From positions 1,146,725-1,210,724 of the forward strand of contig MNCI01014205.1 in the NCBI GenBank assembly GCA_015680685.1: a stretch of 64,000 nt of DNA, written 5' to 3'. The translations under genes and the position numbers were made by a program. Every line of letters begins with the position of its first letter. Within the stretch, counting starts at the first letter, position 1. Of the stretch, positions 48,105-60,288 are shown piece after piece. The stretch is from Gnetum montanum (taxonomy: Eukaryota; Streptophyta; Gnetopsida; Gnetales; Gnetaceae). Below the pieces are notes generated by a model that worked only from the letters and a program-made list of their open reading frames with translations, searched no databases and was not told where the DNA came from.

Positions 48105-51100
48105 ATGGCTCCCAAGAAAGAACGCACACACTCCACACTCGCTAAGGTCGATGAAGTGAAGAAAACCCTAGGGCATGTGACATAAGCGTCCGTTGTAGTG
48201 TGAGAGGTGACATTGTTGACCCGGTAGGCTGCTATGCTTCTTCTATTTCCTTGTACTTCTATTATTCATTTTTTTTCTTGCTTTGGTTTTCTGCGATTTT
48301 AGTTTTGGTTGTTCGTGTTTTCTATCATTGCGTTATCGTTGTTTTGGCCTTTTACATCGTTGCTGTTGCCATTTTGGCCACGGTGGATGCATAAACGCTA
48401 CGCTAAAGTTGCATGCAAGGTTGCCTAGACCCCCATCATTGCGGTTGTCATCACCACAAAGACTTGTATGATTTAGGCTACTTGGCTTTCAAATGGCGTA
48501 GCGTAGAACCCTCAGGAGGGTTTGGCCATGCGTGATGTGGCAGTGTGACACGTGTTCTATTAAGGCATAATGTTAACCACTTTCGTTAGGGTTAATCACT
48601 CTATTGCTACGCTAGGCTATTTTTGCTATGCTATTGCTTTCATGTTTTTTGCTACGCTATATGTAGGAAGAGGATTATGCTACGCTATTTTCTAGAATAC
48701 TAATTTTTGCTACGCAATGTGTTTATTGCACTCAGACATGACACTAACATTTGCTGTTGTGTTGTGCAAGGTAGTGCTAAGGCCAGTTGTAATTGTCCTA
48801 GAAATTATAGGGGTTTTGTGCACGTGAACAGACTAGTGGCCCATGTTCCTCCTCCTCATACACGTGTGGGAGATTAGGGGGTCTTGTTCAGGGAAGGAGC
48901 ATAGGAGTTCCTACAATTCCTTCTCCAACGCTTTAGTGTGATTGTTTGGTCATACATGGCAGAGGAGGTAGTGGCTGCTATAGTAGAAACCCTATTGCCT
49001 GGGGCAAGCCAAGGTATTATGAGGTTTTTAACAGATGGGACAATTAGAAGCAGGTAGGAAGAAGGATCTAGTCAGCATCCCAAAAATTTGAGGTGTTTGG
49101 CTTGGATCTGGGACATGCCTGAGTACAACTGCTACCATCCTTACAACACTATTTATTGCATGTCATATGGGAACGTGTTTCCAAAACCCACCAAGAACCG
49201 TCTACTATGCTGGTAGGTGAGTTTTGTAGCTATGTTCCGTTGTATTATGCGACGTTTGCTACGCTAGCTAAATGTTAGCTGCATGCTTTTGTTACCAGGT
49301 TTTACATCAATGAAAAGGGGCTTCATGATGATACAAATGCTTTGAACATAGCACAGATGGAGCTGCGGGAGTTTTATTCCATTGAGAATATGCATGTAGG
49401 TGTGATAGGTCAATGTGGTGGTGAGTACCACACCTATCCAGACCAGTATCCCAATCTCTACAACAAATGCAAGGAGTTCAGTTGGTTGGATGAGGGATGG
49501 GCACCCTTGAAACCAATCACCATTGGAGACGTCCTAGTTAGTCTTCCACCATTCCCGTTACCATATAAACTTGGTAAGCTAAGCAGTAGGTTATATGCAT
49601 GTTCGAGTGCTATTGCTGTCTTCTTTTTTCTGCTATCGATGCTTTTCCTACCTCCTTTTTTTGTGTCTTTTATGCTTTTATGCTAACTGCTTTTATGCAA
49701 ATTGCTATAGAGGTGAAGAATTCCCAGGAGATGGCAGTGATTACCTCTGGGAATCAGGAGGCTAATGTCTACTTCAAGTATGAGGACGTAGACAGTAGCC
49801 AAATATGGATATGCAACGAGGCCTCAGAATCCTTGGTCAAGCATATTCAGGATGTCAGGCTCATGGATTTGTTGCTAGCCCTGAATCCAAGCATCCGCGT
49901 CACTGAGATGCTCTCCCTAGCCGATTCTGAAAGGGTAGATCACTTCCGCACACGTATACACGGTGTGCAGGTGGTCATTGAAATTAATGACTAGCTATTC
50001 ATGGACCTTTTTGGCATCCCTACTGATGGCATCCTTATAGGGTTGAAGAGCAAGAAAGAGCTAAACCTTCAGAAGGAAGACATCAAGGAGTGGATAGGGA
50101 TTTCCAAAGAGTGAAAGGGGATCCCTATGGAGAAGGTTAGGGCAGGGCCTGCTAAGGAGGTTTATCTTGTCTTCCGTACTCGCGCGTTCCCCTAGCTACT
50201 TTTCTAAGGGAAGATCCTTGGGATTGAGCAAGCCTAGGTGATGCGAGAGGTCATGGAGGTGGGGGCTCGCTACAACTAGGCTAGGTTTCTGCGGCTTGCA
50301 GACTGAAATCGTAGGACTCCATAAGATAGGAGTCTCATTTCAATGTGCATTACACCTTTTGCTGTTTGAAGCATTTCATAGAGTTTCTAGTAGTCCATGA
50401 GAATGGGGCCTGGGTACTACAGAATCGCAATTAGATCTCCAAGCCATGGATCTGCCAAATCCTCTGGACCACCTGAGCCCAAGATCCCCCAAAAGCAATT
50501 GTGGAGTTGTTCTCCATGATGACTAAGGATCAGGTGGCCCACAACTTCCGTGGCTAAGACAGCGTAGGAGAAACATCACTTGCTACCACCGGTAGTGTAT
50601 CACAGGGAAAACGCCTCATTGCTAAAACAATGGCCAGTAAGTTACAGCGAAAGAGGCCTCTTTCAATTGAGGAAACCCTCTGCATGGAAGAAGAAGAGGG
50701 ACGAACATTGTGGCTCAAGTTACGCAGGATGCAACTCCTTAATGGTAAACACTCTTGTTCATGCTTATTCCTTCACCTATTTTGTCAGTGCTTGCCACAC
50801 TATGCTACGCTAAACAATGCAGCATAGCATAGCACCTACATTAAGCTAAATTATTTTGAGTTAATGCATACATGTTTTTGGCTACCAAAGGAAGAAGAGG
50901 AAGAGGAAGAAGGCGATGAAGACACGGAGGCCCAAATCTGAAAGGAAAGGGCCTTGGTCAAGAAGGAAAGAGCTCCTATTATTGAGGAAAGGGCTCTTGT
51001 TGTCAGGGAAAATCCTCCTGCTGATGAGGAGGACATTTTTGGAGATGAAGAGGAGCCACCTAGGGATGAGGAGGATGTTGGTGCCTTAAAAGGAAAGGCG

Positions 51101-52563
51101 TTAGCAAATAAAGGAGAGACCCGCATCGACCTGGCAAGGACTTCTGTTAAGGATCCTACCATCGCTTTGAATCAAAAGGGAGGGGAACTACAACTAGATG
51201 CTGGTGAGTTTAACAATATATTCGCCTTATCATAGTCTATTTTGGTCATTGCTGACACATTTAGTTGTATGAAAGATGCCACTGTTAATGTTGTAGGACC
51301 CCCTCTGATTCGTGTGGAACCATGGGCCAAGACCCCTGACAAGTTCATGTTTATGTAGGGGGTCGTCGATAACATGATCAGCCGCCTCAGATAGGTTGAC
51401 CCTGAAGTGGGTAACTAGCTATGCTAGACACATTTGTGTTGCTACGCTAGATGCTTTGAGTTTTCTAACCTTGCTACGCTAATGTGGCTAATGTGCTCCT
51501 TGTGTGGTGATAGACTCTCAGCTCAAATGGGACTTGACACGACCTTTGAAAGTCGGTGTCGTGGCTACATTCCTACCTAAAGTGACTGAGGTGCATTGTC
51601 GCGCATACGACGAGGCTTGAAAATGTGCTTTGCACTCGGTACGCTCCTTGTGGGAGTATAAGCGCGTCAACGAGGACCTGTGGAAATGGGTCTAGAAGGC
51701 TGAGAAGGAGAAGGCCAACCTGAGCGCTGAGGTGGAAGACCTCAAATCGAGGAACGAATTCCTCATAGCCCGTGATACTAATGATGAGAATTGGTGCACG
51801 GCTGTGGTAGATTATGCCAGATATTATACAGTCGTGCGACAGAACAATGAAGCCACTCGAGAAATAATAGAATAGCAAATGCAAATGGACTTGTTGGCCC
51901 AGAAGAGTCAAGATTGGGAAGATTATGGCACTAGAGTTTATGAATGTGGGTAGTCCCAGAAAAACCACAAACACATGTATAAACTGGAACGTGCCACCTA
52001 TCGTAAATTGTATAGGGACGCTTCTATGGAGGCATTTACTTATAAAGCGTTCGTAAATGCTATTGGTGCTTCTGAGGTCTATGAAAAGTTCAAAGAGCAG
52101 GTAAAGGTCACGGAATCTCCTGAATGGGAAGTGAACCTTCCCATAGGTGAGACCGCTACTGCTTCCTTTTCTCTGGGACTGCCAAGATGGACGATAGTTG
52201 AAAAGGAGAAAGTTGTTGCAAACATTGAACTAAGCAATAGGCATTGGGAGAATATCAAGGCAGAGGAGGTCTAGCGCTGTCTCAGGCTCGGTTTAGATTA
52301 GATAACTTTTGAGATGAACGTAGGGCCATATTAGATTAGTCATTTTCTGCTATTTTAATGCTTACTTTCTTTTGTAGCTTATGTATGTTGCCCTAGCTGA
52401 CTGCTTCATTTTTACAATGTAGGTTCCAAACGAGGGCATAGGGCCCGCAGAGGATGGGAATGAAGGGACAAAAAAGGACAACGTAGAGGATGATGATGCA
52501 GAAGAGGCTGATGTAGAAGTAAACAATGATGAAGAAGATGGTGCGGGGAAAGACAAACCATGA
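48105..52563 (+). pseudogene. Element A antisense spliced gene
   Basis: ATG 48105 (MAPKKERTHSTLAKVDEVKK; B has a related start). Inferred exons: 48105-about 48190; about 48782-49216; 49299-49573; 49711-about 50743; about 50884-51202; about 51298-51407; about 51520-52275; about 52423-52563. Exon 2 has RPVVIVLEIIGVLC, then EFLQFLLQRFSVIVWS and CYHPYN, the same FCP1/NIF-like pattern as B. Exons 2/3 and 3/4 join in phase with GTGAGT and GTAAGC donors. Exon 3 has the QMELREFYSIENMHVGVIGQ block. Exon 5 is highly charged. The last exon is very acidic, ending GKDKP. Stops and small frameshifts occur, especially at 49990-50560. GCTACGC words recur in its introns (48600-48715, 50805-50835, 51435-51485). 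Confidence 0.8.
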
Positions 52564-52718
52564 CAGCATGGGATTTTTTGAAATTTTTCAGTTTTTGTAG
52601 AATTTTTGCAAACTTTGTTTGAAAGAAAAAAGCTTTGAATGAAAAGGAAGTTGGTTCTATGCTAACTTATGCATTGTGTATGTGCTATATTTTGTATTAA
52701 AATTTCATTCTCTCATTT

Positions 52719-52884
52719 TAGTTTTAGGCATTTTCGGGCCCCTGCTAGTTTTAGGCCATTTTGGGCCGTCGCTAGTTTTAGGCCATTTCGGGCCATCACT
52801 AGTTTTAGGCCATTTCAGGCCATGGGTTAGTTTTAGGCTATTTCGGGCCATGGCATAGCATAGTTTTAGGCCATTTTGGGCCAT
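52719..52884 (-). repeat. Element A hairpin array i
   Basis: Six regular units spaced about 28 bp. In sense they read GGCCCGAAATGGCCTAAAACTAGC with GGCC/GGCC stems. It lies between the antisense stop and the protease stop. Confidence 0.88.
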
Positions 52885-53046
52885 TGCATGTTAAAGAGAT
52901 GATACATTAACGATTTGGAGGATGGCTAACTAGTAATTAGTGTAGATGGACGAATGCAAAACAGAAAGGCAGTAAATGTACAAAGGATGGAAAATGGGCA
53001 GGAAGTAGTGAGGTTGCTATACTATGCATAGCTACTTCTTGACCCA

Positions 53047-53930
53047 TCATGGGTTGAGTGAGACATAAGGCCGAGACGCTTTGCTAGAGCCTTTGCCTAT
53101 ATCATTGTCCTCCGCTTGGAAGGGCAATTCGACCCACGCATTTTTGTTTTGGGAACTGGCTTGTTGAGCTGCTTCTTTTGTTGGATGGTTAGTGGGTGCA
53201 GAGACATGCACTTCATTCTCAGAGGTTATGACCTCTAAGCCTTATTCCATGTCTATGTTATTGATAGCTTGTGACTTTACCTCATCATCATGGATTACCA
53301 CCTCCCTACCTACATACGGTAGATGGATCTCCTGGTGTATAGGTGAGGAGACAACCATAAGCTGTGCTAACCATTACCTCCCCAAGATCAGGTTTAACCT
53401 AGGCATCTCTTTGACCATGATGAACATTGCATTTGTAGGGAACAGGTCCCCCGCTACAAAGTTGATATGGACCGTGCCCTTCACCACGACCCGTGCCCCA
53501 TTAAACGACTTTAGGCATGACATCATTATGGGCTTGATCTGGTTGACCAAGCCTAGCTTATCTATAATAGGGAAGGGGATGACATTCATGGTAGCCTCAT
53601 CATTGACTTGTACCCTTCGGATCCTATGTTGGCTGACCCAAATTGTGATGAATAGGGGTGCTGTAGTCACCTGACCCCTTTCAGAGTCTTCCCTAATGGA
53701 GTCATCATAGAAAGCTAGTTGGGATAGCTTTAGCTCTGCAGGCAGGGGGGAAGCATGACTGAGTGGATTGCTTCCTCTTCCTTTGGCATGTCCTCGTCGA
53801 CCGAAATCACCGTCAACATGTAGATCAAAGCCTCATGGTGCGGGGCAGACATCATGATTAGGTCGTACAAGCTCAATGTAGTGTTCTTTTGTTTTAGAGC
53901 TTACTTGACCTGAGTTAGAGCATCTAATAG
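53047..53930 (-). pseudogene. Element A aspartic protease region
   Basis: Active-site block reads IRRVQVNDEATMNVIPFPI (about 53610), with the catalytic DDG changed to NDE. LNLILGR follows (about 53390), then a tail with WVELPF (about 53130) and a stop at 53047. Same tail as B and C. Inactive by residue loss and stops. Confidence 0.85.
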
Positions 53931-56835
53931 GTCCTGGAAACCCCCCTATTCACTACCCTTTTCCTCTTCAATTTGTCCCAGAAGATGAATTTCTTGAGAA
54001 GGGGTAGTTTTAGGTCTAGGTTTAGACCTCTTTTGGTGGGGCAGCGTGGACTGTGTGGTCATGGCAATGTCCCTCTTTGGTGACAAGGGTGCAGATGCAA
54101 GGGTTGAAGACGTAGGCTTGGAAGTACCTGGGGTGGTACTTTCCCTTGATGTCTCACCAATGAAATGCACTTCTCATTTCTTAGGACGAGAAGGCTATGC
54201 AACTGTCTTACGTGGGATGGGGGCTATTGAAGGAGTTGGCCTTGTGATGAAAAATGGAGTTAGTGGTGTTAGCAGGCGGGGTGGCGTGGTTCCGCTAATA
54301 GGTGGCGTGGGGGTGGATGCTCGAGGAGGGGATCTTAGGAAAAACAATTGCTGCAGGCTTTGATCAGCTGCTAATGGTGCTGGTGCGCTATGCTGAGGCA
54401 CATGGACCACAAACGGCTGCTTGGGCGGTCGAAGGTTACTGTCAATGCCAATGGTGTTGATGACATAACCAGCGTTGTTGGCATTGAGGGGGTTAGTGTA
54501 GACATGCATAGATTGATTTTTAGGGCGTACTAGGTTACTTTCATTTAGCACCAGCTTCCCCTGATCAATCATCCTTTGGATGTCATCCTTTAACGCTAGA
54601 TAGTAATCTGTATTATGACCACACTGTTGGTGGTAGTCACAAAATTGATCTAGTCTTAAACCCTTGGGAATTGGAGGCTCGTTGGGCAGGGCCAACGAGG
54701 GGTTCCTAAGGAGTTCACAGTACCGCTGATGTTTCCTGGCTCCCTCCTCCAAAATCTGTTTATGTTGGATGTACCCTGCTGCTAGTAGCTGCTTCAGAAG
54801 ATCTGAAGGCTTAACAGGTAGCGAGGTATACTTTGAGTGATCTTTATGCTCAAAGTTCAATTTTGGTGGTGCAGATGTCTCGAGTATGAGTGCGGAAGGT
54901 TACGGCACGTTGCCTTGCTTGCGAGTGGTGTTGGCTACGGGTGTGGCCAACTTCTTGTTATTCTTGTTACTGTTGTTATTAGGTTTGGGTTTGGCCTCGT
55001 TCGCCACAACGGCCATCGTGGTTGTTGTAGCCTTACCCTTGTCCTTCTTTGTGAAGGTGTTCTTGTAAGCAACATAGGCCAAGTATTTGCTCACCTCAGC
55101 CACATCCTGTATACTCTTAGTTTGAGTGAAGGCCTAACTAAGAGTGCAAGGGGTGAGGTAGTACAGCTTAGACTTGATGAAGTCATTCATTGCATCCTTA
55201 AAGACGGCCAACAACTGGGCCTCCACGATGGGTTCGTGGATTTTATTAATGGTTATGCTCCAACGTTGGGTGAAATTCTGGACTGGTTTGAGAGGGACTT
55301 GCTTCATGCTAATTAATTGATCCAGTGTAATTTATGCCTTCAAGTTATACTTGAAGCGCATCAAAACTAGGTTAGAAGCTCCTCTAGGGTTGATATGGAG
55401 GAGCATCGCAGGGCACGGTACTAGTCCAGGGCCTTTCCGGCAAAGGACATAGCAAAAACATGGATAATGGTGTGCATCCATTATTGCAGCAGAAGGGACT
55501 CAGACCTAAAGGTAACAGTATGTGCATTGGGATCCCCCTCTCCATTGTACTTCATGAAGTGGGGGATGGACATCCTTGGGGGTAACGTTAGCGTGGGGAT
55601 TGTAGGGATGATGGGGTCATCCTGGTAGAAGTCCATGACTTGTACCGTGTCAGACCTGACAACCTTGAGGTGTTTTATTTTCTCAATAAGGGTTTTGATA
55701 AGTTGGAATGCTTAATCCAGACTCGGTGATGATGCGGACGGTTGGGGAACTACTGAGGCAGCTCCCATCTGTGGAGTGGAAGGGGAAGCAGTGTGATCCA
55801 TTGGCGGTACCGTTGGGGTGGCCCCCATGAATGGTGCTGCTTGTGCTGTCCACCACCCGGCAGGTGATGTTGTTGGGGTAGCACCCATGGGTTGAGCTAC
55901 GGGATAGCTGTTTGGGTCACCAGCGGAACAGACCATAGTCCCGTGTAGGGTTGTACCATTTGCGGGATTTGGTGAGTCTGCTGGCGAACGTGGTGAGACA
56001 TTTGCGATGGTAGCGTAGCAGGAGGAGCAGTGAATGGAGTCCACCATGTGGATGGGCCTGGGCCCATCGTTGATGGTGGGATAGGTGTAAATGCGGGAAT
56101 GGAAGAAGAAGCTGCGTATGACTATGAAGTAGGTACAGTGTGAACATGTGGTAGGGTAGCCATGATTGGTGTGCGATGCATTGCAGGAATGAACTGATGA
56201 ACATTTTGCAAAGGAATAGTAGCTCCAAATGAAATAGGGGAATAGGGGTGTTGATACACCAAAGAGTTGACATGACTACCAATTGCAGATGTAATTTGCA
56301 GGTTGTGAAAGCGTAGGTGTGATTATGAAGGGAGCGACGACAGACAATGGATTGGTCTAGAAAGACTGGGTAGGAGGGAAAGTAATGGGGTTGGTTTGAC
56401 CTCCCCCATTGGATTGGGAATCGAGTTCCTCCTGTCCATCCTAGAAGGCCTCATCATGGTTAGACACTATTTCCTGTTGCTCCCCAAGCCTAGCCAATTG
56501 AATTAGCTGATCTAGAAGTCATTGATTCGTCTATGTCAAAGGAATGGAAGCGTCGGGAGTGGGAACAAATTCCTTCCCATTGTAGTAAGCGAACTTGAAG
56601 CTATGTTTGTCTTTGAGTTATTGCACATCCAAGGGCAGGTTTGCTTGCACCTTTGCACAGAGAAAGTTATAGTGCTCATGTTACTGGGCCAAGCCTCGGG
56701 TCCCCGATTTTAGATCCTGAGGGATTAGCGTGGTTCCAGCATCGGGTTGAGTGGTTGTTTAGCACCTGTGATGCCTTGAACTGTGATGGAAACCTCAATG
56801 TTGAAGGTGTTAGAAATGGTACTAGGGGAAGTCAT
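53931..56835 (-). pseudogene. Element A gag
   Basis: ATG at 56835 (MTSPSTISNTFN). Proline-rich N-terminal half around 56047-55712 with repeated QPMGATPT/APFMGATPT. The capsid core is frame-broken at 55640-55200 (FAGKALD.YRAL). The best frame is 54860-54195 with KYTSLPVKPSDLLKQLLAAG, a knuckle-like CDYHQQCGHNTDYYLALK (54655-54600; last Cys is Tyr) and DIQRMIDQGKLVLNES. It has a single VVHVPQ unit where C has a repeat series. Confidence 0.88.
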
Positions 56836-56886
56836 TGTTACTACGCTAAACAGTTTTGTAAATGAGAAAAATAAAGAAATCGAAAA

Positions 56887-57205
56887 GTGATCAAAAGGCT
56901 TTATGTCTTGTCGGATTCTAGAGGAATTGTCAAAGCGACTAATCTGCACCACACGATGCGTAAACAACTACAAAAGGGTGTCACGCTTACGCTAGTGCGT
57001 GATAGGGTACAAAATGCATGCAAGACTACCATAAAACAAACGAGTCAACTGACGATCAAAGGCTTTATGTCCTGCAAGGTTCTAGAAGAACCGTCGAAGT
57101 GATCGATCCTCACTGCACGATGCGTAAATAACCAAAAATGGGTGTCAATTTTACACTAATGCGTATCAAGGTGTAGAACTCTTACAGGACTACTATAAAA
57201 CATGG
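56887..57205 (-). repeat. Tandem duplication in element A leader
   Basis: Two copies of an about 165-bp unit (56887-57050 and 57052-57205) share caaaggctttatgtc, ttctag.gaa, cacgatgcgtaaa and actataaaac. B's leader has one copy. Confidence 0.75.
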
Positions 57206-57218
57206 AAAGGGCACCAAA

Positions 57219-57239
57219 AGGCCCTCCTTCTAGTGCTAG
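57219..57239 (-). other. Element A primer-binding site
   Basis: Minus strand TAGCACTAGAAGGAGGGCC just inside the 5' LTR; the TGG start has become TAG. Confidence 0.75.
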
Positions 57240-59030
57240 AAAACTATAGCGACTGAAAATGTTGACAGCTGGAAAACACCAAGAGGTCGTTAGTCGTGAC
57301 AGTCTTAACCCCAGATCCGTGTGAGGGCCATGCTGGATAAAATTGAAATGGGGCACCCTGAATGGTCTGGTCAATCAGATAGGACTTAATCAGTGTTACT
57401 ATAACCTTTTACAAAAGTTTAATGTGAAAGCAATACTTATAATGTAAAATGAAATTTGTTGAATGCAAGAAGGCGATAACAATGTAAAATGTAGTGATAA
57501 AGAGAAAAACAAATCAGAAGTTAAGGAATGCACCACTTCAAATTTATGACTTTACTTTGCTAGGTCGATACAATTGGTTGTACAACATTGGGAAGCACAG
57601 AGATCCCAAAAGTAACCAAGATGTTCAAAGCAAGCCAACAATGTGCTTGAACACAGACTCCAAAGCCAACAATGTCCGGATGTCACAAAGCTAACTTGTT
57701 AACCAGATGCTAACTGAAAACAAGGGGGGTTGTTTTGCTAGTTGCTAACAGAATTTGTTAACTGCTCAAGTTTTCCAATTATGCGCAAAGGTGCTCAAAA
57801 TTTCCAACCCTTTGAGTGTTGCTCATCGGGTATTTATAGGACCAAGAGCACGCGAAAGATGCGATTTGGACGCCACATGTCCTGGGCCCGTGTTGATGTG
57901 TCTATGCTGCATAGACATGAAGGACTGATTGACGAGTTTACCATGTTGTAATTACGTTGTTAGAACTTGGATATATGTGCCAACGGTACAAACAGGTGTG
58001 GTGCATTGATGTAGCGTAATTGCCTGCTACGTTATGCTACGTTTTGTAGCGTAGCGTGTCGGCATAGTGTACCAGCATGCTATGCGAGGGGATGCATCGA
58101 TGTAGCGTAGCTACTTGCTACACTGTGCTATCCTTTGGAGTGTTACATGTTGGCGTAGCATAGTAGCTTGCTACGTCGTGCTACACTATGCATCGTAGCA
58201 TAGTGTAGCTGCTAGTTTGAGGCAGAAACTTACGTCGGGGCCTATTGCATATGTTGGAAGCCTTTGAAGCATTCTAACCAATTTTGCATATTTGCTATGT
58301 TGTGCTGTGCTACTTAACATAACATAGTGTAGCAATCGACCTTAACTATGAAAATGTTAACAATCTACAACTTTTTCTCTTTACAACGCGAAACATGCGA
58401 ACTTACTGATCCTGCACTTTGAGATTCCTTTTGTTGCTCTGTGCTACGCTACGTAGCGTAGCATAGCATAGCAGCCAACATGATCTACTCTTCACTAAAA
58501 TTGCCACTTTCTGATGGAAGGAGTCATTGCCGAAGGACTTAGAGTCGAGCAAGGGAATTGACTTTGGCTTTTTCTATGCTGTGCTACGCTCTGTAGCATA
58601 GCATGGCGTAGCACTTTGTTCTGCAACCATTTTTTGAAGCTTGCTACGCTACATAGCGTACTGTAGCTGTTGGCACATTTTGGCCATTTAATGGAGCAGG
58701 CTTTGTGAGGTTGTGAAGCTAATCATATAACTAACGTTCACCCTGATTTAAACATTACTAATATTTTATTGGATGAAGACTTTTCAAAGGTGTTGGGTTG
58801 GTAGTTTGAAAGGATTTTCTCTAATTGATTCACTAGAAAATACAGTTTTGTTTAAGACAAATGATCAATTGTTCAAACTTCATGAGAATCCTCTACTAGC
58901 TATTTTAGTTCCAAATAAGTTCACTGGATCTACAAACATGTATTAACGTACAAGTCAAGAAGTGGGTTTGGTTAACCTCCATAAGGTTTGAAGGAATAGT
59001 TAATTGAAAATAGTAGAAAATTTTGAATAT

Positions 59031-59345
59031 GGAGAAACATCAATTTGTTGAGGCAGAGCTTCAAAGAATACAAAAGAAACTCCCAGAGCTAAAGAAGCAG
59101 CTTGATTCCACAGAGTATGAAAAGAGAAAAAAAAGCACAAGGAGAGCAATTGCAAAAATAGATGATTTTTTTTACGAACAGTAACAAGCATGATTATGAT
59201 TGGCTTTTGACTCCTCCCAGCAGTCCACCCTCCTGCGATAACGTTGCAAGAATAGTAGCCATATCTTCTCTGGCCAGGCATTGGTGTCGAAAGTTCATTG
59301 AATCAGCAATCATCTATGTCTCTGCCTCCTATGCGAACCTCACCT
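59031..59345 (+). pseudogene. Possible captured plant gene fragment (DWLLTPP motif)
   Basis: A short frame from 59031 (coiled-coil-like, KKLPELKKQLDSTEYEKRKK) ends at 59186. An overlapping frame gives DFFYEQ/NKHDYDWLLTPPSSPP at about 59183-59230. DYDWLLTPP is a hallmark of a plant Ser/Pro-rich protein family (Arabidopsis At2g40070-like), known to me as a family motif; the rest here is frame-broken. A further Ser/Arg-rich stretch (CRSRSSSPRV) is at about 59858-59890. The link between the parts is inference. Confidence 0.4.
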
Positions 59346-60288
59346 GGGTCATCAAGTAGCAGCAGCAGAGGAGCAATTATTCCTTATTCGCATTAGAATG
59401 CAAACTCAAGCCGCAACTACTTCCAGGATTCCGGCCATATTAAGGAGAACATCTCCATCGTGAAATTGAAAATAGTGGCCAAATTATTGCAGAGCCGCCT
59501 CGCAATTTGAGAACCTCAGCTCCGTTGAAGCATTCATCGTCTGCCAAAAAGTACGACCTTCAATGTTTGCAGTTTCTGCAACACCTGTTGTAGAATCCAC
59601 CTCGAAATCTAGCCTATGGGGCTATGAGGGTTTTGAAAAGAAATTTGTATGATGTCAGCATTTTGTTGGATGGCACGATCCTATTCCAACACCAAACGCA
59701 TGAGACAGCGCCTAGGGTTTGATCCTGACGAAATCCTCCATCATCGAATACATTACTTACCTTCCTATGTGTTGGAAGAGGGATCTCCTGCAGCAGCGGT
59801 AGCTACGCCTGTTTTTATTGAGCGTTTCTGCGGCACTTAATGCCCCATACTCAAACGCACCCCACGTGTAGAAGCAGGTCATCATCACCAAGGGTTTGCA
59901 GTTCCAAGCCATTTCACTGCCAACATGGGAGAGATGGCAACTGCTGCTAAACCATGCATAGAAGTGGTTCTAACTACCATCGTATTTTTGGGAGGTTCAG
60001 TGGGCGAGACAAGTTCGGCGGAGAGGAGCATAAGCTGTGGAGATGGGCTGCGCGCAGGAAAAGCTATCGAGCAGCTAGTTTAACTGCATACTGCATCCTC
60101 CACGATATCTTGGTTAACTTTGGAAAATTATTTAAGGCCTTCACTTTTGAAAAGTATATTTTCTTTCATCGGCCATCCCCTAAATTAATTTTATATTCAA
60201 TTATATTCATTTGTGAAGATCTAGTTTCCTCACTAGACATAGGAGTTTCTTGTGTAAAAATGAAACATTTCTAAAGCCTCAACTTAAC

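Noticed and set aside
50954-51235. Independent small gene rich in Glu
   Set aside because: It matches the place of exon 5 of the antisense gene and ends at a GTGAGT donor.
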